Shown piece by piece: positions 1 to 4,493 of a stretch of 6,952 nt of DNA. Location: contig WLWR01000093.1 of the NCBI GenBank assembly GCA_012103495.1, positions 1-6,952 on the forward strand, written 5' to 3'. This DNA comes from Legionellales bacterium. Its GTDB lineage: Bacteria; Pseudomonadota; Gammaproteobacteria; WLWR01. The notes beneath the pieces were generated by a model. The model made no database searches, was not told where the DNA came from, and saw only the letters and a list, made by a program, of their open reading frames with translations. The number at the start of each line of letters is the position of its first letter. Position 1 is the stretch's first letter. A program made the position numbers and the translations under genes.

Positions 1-525
1 GAATTGAATGCGCAAGCGCAGTGGGCAAATCGACGGATAGGGGTGAAGGAAGCGCATCATCCAGAGGCGATTTGGGTGGCAACACACGAGTCTCCAGCCA
101 TGTCGTCGGTCACCGGTACGAATGTTGATGTGCGTTGGCCAGCTCATTCCATCGTCGGTAGCAAGGGTTTCGAATTGATCGATGGTTTACCGGCGATCAC
201 CGAGTACGATTATTATGTTTGGCAAGGGGTGGAATTGGATATGCATCCGTATGGTGTGTGTTTCCATGATTTAACCGAAAATTTAAGTACGGGCATCCTT
301 GAGTATTTGCATTGTCAGGCTATTGATACCGTGATTGTTGGCGGATTGGCTACCGATTATTGTGTGAAGATCAGCGTGTTGCAATTGTTAGCAGCTCAGT
401 TTCAAGTGATTGTCAACTTGGCGGCTTGTCGAGGGGTTGAACCGACAGCAACGCAAGCAGCGCTTGAAACCATGCGTGCAAGTGGGGCACGATTGGTGAC
501 TCGTGCCAGCCAATTAACCCAGTAG
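1..525 (+). CDS. pncA: Nicotinamidase-type cysteine hydrolase, 5' end outside window (partial)
   Basis: This is the C-terminal 174 codons of a nicotinamidase/pyrazinamidase of the isochorismatase-like fold. The family hydrolyses nicotinamide to nicotinate and ammonia in the cytoplasm for NAD salvage. The frame is open to the left edge (GAA at 1-3), so the TTG at 4 is not the start and the N-terminus with the catalytic Asp is not visible. Recognisable parts are the WPxH segment (about 136-147), the GLATDYCVK block with the nucleophilic Cys codon at 361-363, and the ACRGV block after it. Oddly, the position of the catalytic Lys, in the segment before the DxxPYG stretch, is Gln (223-225). The metal-ligand segment, DWHPxxH in E. 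coli PncA, reads HESPAMS (85-105). The protein may belong to a divergent subfamily or have altered activity. The next gene, pncB, starts 11 bases downstream, which fits a nicotinamide salvage operon. Confidence 0.85.
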   Translation, partial: ELNAQAQWANRRIGVKEAHHPEAIWVATHESPAMSSVTGTNVDVRWPAHSIVGSKGFELIDGLPAITEYDYYVWQGVELDMHPYGVCFHDLTENLSTGILEYLHCQAIDTVIVGGLATDYCVKISVLQLLAAQFQVIVNLAACRGVEPTATQAALETMRASGARLVTRASQLTQ

Positions 526-536
526 GTCATCACTGT

Positions 537-1697
537 ATGATTATTGATTCATTGTTAGATACGGACTTGTATAAATTCACCATGCAGCAAGTGGTGTTTC
601 ACCAATGGCCGGATGTAATGGTGGAATATCAATTTCAATTGCGCAGTGAATCGGTGGATTTGACACCGTTGGCCGGTGCGATCCGTACGGCTATTGATCA
701 ATTGGCGTGCTTGCGTTTGCGTGAATCCGAGCGAGCTTACCTTACGCAATTGCCATTCATGCAAGCAGACTATTTGGATTATCTGATGCGGTTACGTTTG
801 GATCCACACCAAGTAATCATTACCACCGAGCCGAAATTTGCCTTGACCATTCGTGGCCCGTGGTTGGATACGATTTTATTTGAAATCCCATGTTTGGCCA
901 TCATGCATGAATTGTACGCGCGTCAAGTTGCACCTCGATCTGATTTCATTGAAGGTCGCCGACGGTTGCAAGAAAAAATCGCCTATGTGCAACAAATGGC
1001 TGACAATGAACATTTTCAATTTGCTGATTTTGGGACGCGTCATCGTTTTTCTCGTGCTTGGCAGCAAGAAGTTGTACAAACTTTAGCTGCGCAATTACCA
1101 CGGCATGTTTGTGGCACTAGCAATGTGGCGTTGGCGAAAAAATTGCGTCTTGCGCCAATGGGTACGATGGCACATGAATTCATTCAAGCGTTTCAAGCGC
1201 TCGCACCAACCCTGCGGGCGAGTCAAAGACACGCGTGGCGATCGTGGTTGCAGGAGTATCCACACCACTTGGGGATAGTATTATCCGACACATTGAATTT
1301 AGCGTGTTTTTTGCATGATTTTGAGGGTGAATTTGCCCGACAATTCCAAGGTGTGCGTCAAGACTCTGGCGATCCAATTGCTTGGGGGCAGCAAGTATTG
1401 CATTTGTATCGATACAATAGCATTGATCCGTTGGATAAAACATTGGTGTTTAGTGACTCGTTGACGATGGAAAAAGCACAGCGTATTTACCAACAATTTC
1501 ATCAACAGACGCAAGTCATGTTTGGTATTGGCACTCACTTGACCAACGATCTAGGCGTAGGTCGTTTTGACTGTGTGATTAAAATGACTGAATGCAATGG
1601 ACAACCGGTGGCAAAAATTAGTGATTCACCGGGCAAAATTATTTGCAAAGATCCAGCTTATTTGCAAAGATTGCAAACCGTCGTTCAACAAGGATAG
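537..1697 (+). CDS. pncB: Nicotinate phosphoribosyltransferase
   Basis: This 386-residue cytoplasmic enzyme joins nicotinate to PRPP, driven by ATP, to give nicotinate mononucleotide (Preiss-Handler NAD salvage). Its length is close to the roughly 400 residues of the E. coli enzyme. Visible family motifs in order: the N-terminal LLDTDLYKFTMQ (residues 6-17), FADFGTRHRFS (162-172), CGTSN (192-196), GTMAHE (209-214) with the His that is phosphorylated in the enterobacterial enzyme (here His213), SDTLN (250-254), RQDSGDP (274-280), FSDSL (305-309) and FGIGTHLTND (329-338), then the lysine-rich C-terminal part. All expected motifs are present, so it should be active. The ATG at 537 is chosen because the protein begins at the conserved N-terminal motif; the ribosome binding site is weak (AGTAGG at 521-526). 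It follows the nicotinamidase-type gene, which would supply its substrate. Confidence 0.95.
   Translation: MIIDSLLDTDLYKFTMQQVVFHQWPDVMVEYQFQLRSESVDLTPLAGAIRTAIDQLACLRLRESERAYLTQLPFMQADYLDYLMRLRLDPHQVIITTEPKFALTIRGPWLDTILFEIPCLAIMHELYARQVAPRSDFIEGRRRLQEKIAYVQQMADNEHFQFADFGTRHRFSRAWQQEVVQTLAAQLPRHVCGTSNVALAKKLRLAPMGTMAHEFIQAFQALAPTLRASQRHAWRSWLQEYPHHLGIVLSDTLNLACFLHDFEGEFARQFQGVRQDSGDPIAWGQQVLHLYRYNSIDPLDKTLVFSDSLTMEKAQRIYQQFHQQTQVMFGIGTHLTNDLGVGRFDCVIKMTECNGQPVAKISDSPGKIICKDPAYLQRLQTVVQQG
1690..1694 (+). promoter_or_regulatory. Ribosome binding site of the isochorismatase-family gene
   Basis: AAGGA lies eight bases before the ATG at 1703, within the last codons of pncB. It supports the start at 1703 over an in-frame ATG at 1643. 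The earlier start would overlap pncB by 55 bases and add 20 residues that do not belong to the domain. Confidence 0.6.
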
Positions 1698-1702
1698 CGA
1701 AC

Positions 1703-2257
1703 ATGTTATTAAATACCGCCGATAGTGGATTGTTATTGGTTGATGTGCAACAAAAATTAACTCCCTGGGTTGAACAATCGGATCAACTCATTGCCAACTG
1801 TCGTTGGTTATTAGAGTTGGCCCAAGTGCTGGATATTCCAATCTTGGCTTCTGAGCATTACGCGCAAGGATTAGGCGCAACGGTTCCAGCGTTGTCTGAA
1901 TTATTAACCACTGAACAAGTGATCGCCAAAGTCGAATTTTCCTGCGGGCAAAATCAAGCGTGTCAGCAAGCAATTGCTTATTTGAACAAACCACAGTGGG
2001 TATTGGCTGGTATTGAAGCGCATGTGTGTGTGTTGCAAACAGCCTTGGATTTAGCTATTACACACAATGTGTTTGTGGTGGCCGACGCCATCAGTTCACG
2101 GGATCCAAAAGATAAAGCATTGGCACTGCAGCGATTGACCGCTCATGGGGTTGGTGTCGTCAGTCGTGAAATGGTGTTTTTTGAGTGGTTGCAACGTGCC
2201 GCTACCCCCGAGTTTAAACAACTCAGCCAACAATTTATTAAAAGGAGTGATTCGTAA
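1703..2257 (+). CDS. Isochorismatase-family cysteine hydrolase (ISOC1/ISOC2-like)
   Basis: This 184-residue protein is a single isochorismatase-like hydrolase domain, probably cytoplasmic. The Asp-Lys-Cys triad typical of the superfamily is intact: Asp14 in LLLVDVQ, Lys76 in AKVEFSC and Cys109 in GIEAHVCVLQTALDL. The HVCVLQTALDL block, the DAISSR segment (128-133) and the end part around VVSREMVFFEWL (152-163) match the subfamily of human ISOC1/ISOC2 and bacterial relatives rather than entericidal or phenazine isochorismatases. The substrate of this subfamily is not established, and real isochorismate hydrolysis is unlikely. It starts 5 bases after pncB, and its TAA stop overlaps the next ATG (TAATG), so it is translationally coupled on both sides. 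Because the upstream nicotinamidase lacks key residues, this second hydrolase of the same fold could contribute amidase activity; that is inference only. Confidence 0.85.
   Translation: MLLNTADSGLLLVDVQQKLTPWVEQSDQLIANCRWLLELAQVLDIPILASEHYAQGLGATVPALSELLTTEQVIAKVEFSCGQNQACQQAIAYLNKPQWVLAGIEAHVCVLQTALDLAITHNVFVVADAISSRDPKDKALALQRLTAHGVGVVSREMVFFEWLQRAATPEFKQLSQQFIKRSDS
2242..2247 (+). promoter_or_regulatory. Ribosome binding site of the SDR gene
   Basis: AAGGAG sits nine bases before the ATG at 2257, inside the coding end of the hydrolase. It is the strongest Shine-Dalgarno sequence of the operon and fixes the start of the dehydrogenase. Confidence 0.75.
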
Positions 2258-3021
2258 TGCAAATTCAAGGTCAAGTGGTCATTATCACTGGAGGTGCTTC
2301 CGGTTTGGGAGAAGCAACAGCGAAGCGATTGGCCCAGGCGCAAGCCAAAGTTATTGTTTTGGATCGTCAGCTTTCCCAGGCGCAAGCCATTGCCCAAACG
2401 CTACAAGGTGCGGCTTACGAATGCGATGTCACGCGCGAGGATCAAGTGACGCAAGTGTTGCAAACCGTGCAACGTGAACATGGGATTGCAAAAGTGTGTG
2501 TCAATTGTGCGGGCATCGCTCCTGGACAACGAATTGTCGGTAAACAAGGACCGATGCCTTTGGCGGATTTTGAACAAGTGATTGCGGTAAATTTGATTGG
2601 GACTTTTAATGTGTTGCGTTTGGTGGCGGCACAAATGTTTGAAGCATCGCCGATGGGTGAGGATGGGGAACGTGGAGTGATCATCAATACCGCTTCAGTG
2701 GCTGCTTTTGAAGGACAAATTGGTCAGGCAGCTTATAGCGCATCCAAAGGTGGTGTGGTGGGGCTGACGTTACCGGCAGCACGTGAATTTGCTAAGTTTG
2801 GTATTCGGGTAAATACCATTGCTCCTGGTTTGATGGAAACACCGATGATGGCTGGGATGTCTGAAGAAGTACGGAAAAAATTGATCGAACAAGCGTTATT
2901 TCCGAAACGATTAGGTCATCCCGATGAATATGCACGTTTGGTATCGCACATCATTGAAAATCCTATGATTAATGGTGCGACGTTACGCTTGGATGGTGCG
3001 GTGCATTTGCCACCTAAATGA
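2257..3021 (+). CDS. Short-chain dehydrogenase, 3-hydroxyacyl-CoA dehydrogenase type II (HSD10-like)
   Basis: This is a 254-residue classical short-chain dehydrogenase/reductase. The cofactor-binding TGGASGLG is at residues 11-18. Asp36 at the end of the second strand indicates NAD rather than NADP. NCAG is at 83-86, and the catalytic set is Asn112, Ser147, Tyr160 and Lys164 (YSASK). The C-terminal part, with FPKRLGHPDEYA (215-226), ENPMINGATLRLDGA (234-248) and a PPK end, is typical of the HSD17B10 / 3-hydroxy-2-methylbutyryl-CoA dehydrogenase group, which oxidises short 3-hydroxyacyl-CoAs in fatty-acid and isoleucine breakdown. Family membership is firm; the exact substrate is not. It is the last gene of the operon, and its link to NAD salvage may be only that it uses NAD. 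Its 3' end overlaps the convergent channel gene by 8 bases. Confidence 0.88.
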   Translation: MQIQGQVVIITGGASGLGEATAKRLAQAQAKVIVLDRQLSQAQAIAQTLQGAAYECDVTREDQVTQVLQTVQREHGIAKVCVNCAGIAPGQRIVGKQGPMPLADFEQVIAVNLIGTFNVLRLVAAQMFEASPMGEDGERGVIINTASVAAFEGQIGQAAYSASKGGVVGLTLPAAREFAKFGIRVNTIAPGLMETPMMAGMSEEVRKKLIEQALFPKRLGHPDEYARLVSHIIENPMINGATLRLDGAVHLPPK

Positions 3022-3817
3022 CCACGGCGGATGAGTTGACTGGGCGATGGATGGTCAATTGCGGATAAGGGATTTCAATATTTTGTCGGATAAACGCATC
3101 GTTGATTGATTCTTGCAAACTGGATTTTACTTGAGAAAAATCACTCTCTGCCACCCAGACGGAAAACCGCAATGCTAATGCGGCATCGGTGAAATCCAAA
3201 AAGCTCACATTGGATGCGGGTTGTTCCAATACTTGTGAATGTTGTCGCGCTAATTCCAACAGTATGGCTTTTACTTTGGGAATATCTGTGCCATAGGCAA
3301 CCTGGATACTTAAATCCAACCGCCGTTGTGGGTAGTGAGTGAAATTGGTTAAAGTGGTGGTCAGCACCGTTTCATTGGGAATGCGAATGAGCAAGTGATC
3401 AAAGGTCGTGATTTTAGTCGATAGCAAATCAATCGCGCTGACTTTGCCTTCGATTTGGTTGAGTCGAATGTGATGACCGACGCGAAAAGGACGTTCTATC
3501 AATAGAAAGATTCCACTGACTAAGTTGGACATGGCGGTTTTGGCGGCAAAGCCAATCGCCACTGAAAAAATACCGGCAGCACCCAATAACACCCCTAACT
3601 TAACGCCAAATTGTTGCAAGGCCATGATAATAAACAGTCCCCAAATGGCGTAAAACACCAAGCGTTGAAACACTTTGGCTTGTTGGACAGACGTGCGTTT
3701 ATGACACACACGATACAGTGCTTGTCCAAGGAGTCTGGCGCTGATCCAGCCAATCACGATCAAGCTGATGGCGATGGCAATGGTGGGCCAAGGTAGTTGC
3801 ATGAAATTGATAAGCAT
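3014..3817 (-). CDS. MscS-type mechanosensitive ion channel
   Basis: This 267-residue inner-membrane protein resembles E. coli MscS (286 residues), a tension-gated channel that releases solutes on hypo-osmotic shock. There are three predicted membrane helices: about residues 11-30, 50-70, and the pore helix 76-107, which is rich in Gly/Ala (LLGAAGIFSVAIGFAAKTAM). These are followed by the conserved RPFRVG (109-114), the beta domain with IPNE (146-149) and NFTHYPQRR (158-166), and the alpha/beta C-terminal domain ending in EIPYPQ (248-253). The ATG at 3817 is preferred; a TTG two codons upstream and an ATG five codons downstream are alternatives, and none has a good ribosome binding site. It is transcribed alone, converging on the upstream operon, and is divergent from tRNA-Ala. 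Its TAG stop lies inside the last codons of the dehydrogenase gene. Confidence 0.92.
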   Translation of the reverse strand: MLINFMQLPWPTIAIAISLIVIGWISARLLGQALYRVCHKRTSVQQAKVFQRLVFYAIWGLFIIMALQQFGVKLGVLLGAAGIFSVAIGFAAKTAMSNLVSGIFLLIERPFRVGHHIRLNQIEGKVSAIDLLSTKITTFDHLLIRIPNETVLTTTLTNFTHYPQRRLDLSIQVAYGTDIPKVKAILLELARQHSQVLEQPASNVSFLDFTDAALALRFSVWVAESDFSQVKSSLQESINDAFIRQNIEIPYPQLTIHRPVNSSAVVI

Positions 3818-3853
3818 GGTCAATGATTTCTAATCGGTAGAAAAAACGACGCT

Positions 3854-3883
3854 ACTGTATCACAGCCGTTGGCAACTTGACAA
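3854..3883 (-). promoter_or_regulatory. Possible promoter of the MscS-type channel gene
   Basis: Read on the - strand, TTGTCA (3883-3878) and TACAGT (3859-3854) are separated by 18 bases. TACAGT is preceded directly by TGA, which forms an extended -10. Transcription would start near 3847, about 30 bases before the ATG at 3817. The -35 segment coincides with that of the tRNA promoter on the other strand. This is prediction by eye. Confidence 0.35.
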
Positions 3884-3905
3884 AACAAGCCAAGCCGCCT
3901 ACCAT
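3877..3905 (+). promoter_or_regulatory. Promoter of tRNA-Ala
   Basis: A perfect TTGACA (3877-3882) is followed after 17 bases by TACCAT (3900-3905), four of six consensus bases. The next bases, CGCCTCTC, form a GC-rich discriminator like that of stable-RNA promoters under stringent control. The start would lie near 3912, leaving a leader of only a few bases before the mature tRNA at 3920. Confidence 0.6.
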
Positions 3906-3919
3906 CGCCTCTCTTTTGT

Positions 3920-3995
<76 letters not shown>

Positions 3996-4147
3996 TTTTT
4001 TAGACTGATTGTGTTCATTTGCTAAGCTTCAAGTAAATTGATCCATCGTCGCATCATTCAATAGAATTTTAATGTCATAGGCTCACAGCGAAATAAGTTT
4101 ATCGACCATTTAAGGGCCTTGTTGGAAAATAATAATCGATGTTTTCT

Positions 4148-4156
4148 TGCTATAAA
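4148..4156 (+). promoter_or_regulatory. Possible extended -10 promoter element
   Basis: TGC followed by TATAAA fits an extended -10 with five of six consensus bases. I find no matching -35 at 16-18 bases. In such AT-rich DNA this may be chance. A transcript from here would have a leader of over 300 bases, through the tandem repeats, before the large gene. Confidence 0.2.
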
Positions 4157-4246
4157 ATTTTTTAAAATCTCAGCGATCAATTTCTTCTTAGTTTAAGATT
4201 CCGAACACTAACGGAAGTGGAGACGCTGTACTAAAAAAATGGCAAG

Positions 4247-4321
4247 CATTAAATTAAAAATTTTAAAGCTTGATGTTTTATTAAGAAAATGTGTTGCGAG
4301 TGACTATTTAATTTCAGAATG
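4247..4321 (+). repeat. Tandem direct repeat, copy 1 (75 bases)
   Basis: It begins CATTAAATTA and ends GAATG. Aligned by eye to copy 2 it shows about 14 mismatches and one gap over 76 positions (about 80% identity), with an unbroken identical stretch ATGTTTTATTAAGAAA in the middle. Inside is the imperfect inverted repeat CTTGAT-GTTTT-ATTAAG (4269-4285). Seven bases separate it from copy 2. Confidence 0.75.
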
Positions 4322-4328
4322 AGGGAGC

Positions 4329-4404
4329 CATTAAATTACAACTTTTAAAAACTTAATGTTTTATTAAGAAAGTGCATTGTGAGTTGCTACTTCATTTTAA
4401 AATG
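4329..4404 (+). repeat. Tandem direct repeat, copy 2 (76 bases)
   Basis: This is the second copy of the element, starting CATTAAATTA and ending AAATG. It lies 90 bases upstream of the start codon of the large gene. It holds the perfect inverted repeat CTTAAT-GTTTT-ATTAAG (4352-4368). The 82-base period and upstream location fit either duplicated regulatory DNA or remnants of a small repeated element. Confidence 0.75.
4352..4368. promoter_or_regulatory. Inverted repeat CTTAAT-N5-ATTAAG, possible operator
   Basis: Two perfect 6-base arms flank GTTTT. The same site with one mismatch recurs 83 bases upstream (4269-4285), and the right arm plus spacer lie in the best conserved part of the repeat. 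CTTAAT resembles the half-site of PmrA boxes known upstream of type IV effector genes in Legionella and Coxiella. Those boxes are direct, not inverted, repeats, so the match is only suggestive. Confidence 0.3.
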
Positions 4405-4481
4405 TAAACTTTCTTGAGTTAAATTTAATAAACAAGTACGCTTTAAACACAGTGATTAAAACTAACAAATAAAAATAATTC

Positions 4482-4485
4482 AGGA
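4482..4485 (+). promoter_or_regulatory. Ribosome binding site deciding the start of the large orphan gene
   Basis: AGGA overlaps an upstream in-frame ATG (4485-4487) and lies eight bases before the next in-frame ATG at 4494. The spacing fits only the second ATG. Starting at 4485 would add just three residues and would leave no usable ribosome binding site. Confidence 0.5.
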
Positions 4486-4493
4486 TGTCTCGA

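Larger units (their letters stand above)
3996..4493. other. AT-rich gene-free spacer between tRNA-Ala and the large orphan gene
   Basis: About 500 bases show no reading frame of convincing length on either strand. After the T run behind the tRNA, I see nothing definite up to about 4145. Then come a possible extended -10 site, a small inverted repeat TCTTA-GTT-TAAGA (4186-4198), and two tandem copies of a 75-76 base element (4247-4404). The composition is clearly more AT-rich than the operon on the left. The spacer probably contains the control region of the downstream gene. Confidence 0.6.

Noticed and set aside
853..1086. 77-codon + strand frame inside pncB
   Set aside because: It lies in another frame within the strongly conserved FADFGTRHRFS region of pncB and shows no protein-like motif; it is a shadow.
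1643..1702. Longer N-terminus for the isochorismatase-family gene starting at 1643
   Set aside because: The extra 20 residues lie fully within the pncB 3' end, are rich in Arg/Ser, do not belong to the domain, and the good ribosome binding site points to 1703.
3036..3057. TTGAC/GTCAA inverted repeat just behind the dehydrogenase gene as a terminator
   Set aside because: The arms are only five bases with a long loop and no T run on either strand, and it lies inside the channel coding sequence.
3611..3796. 61-codon + strand frame antisense to the channel gene
   Set aside because: It is opposite the membrane helices of a clearly real gene and has no start signal or recognisable content.
3996..4493. 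CRISPR array or riboswitch in the AT-rich spacer
   Set aside because: There are only two long, diverged repeat copies with no regular spacers, and no conserved riboswitch core that I can recognise.
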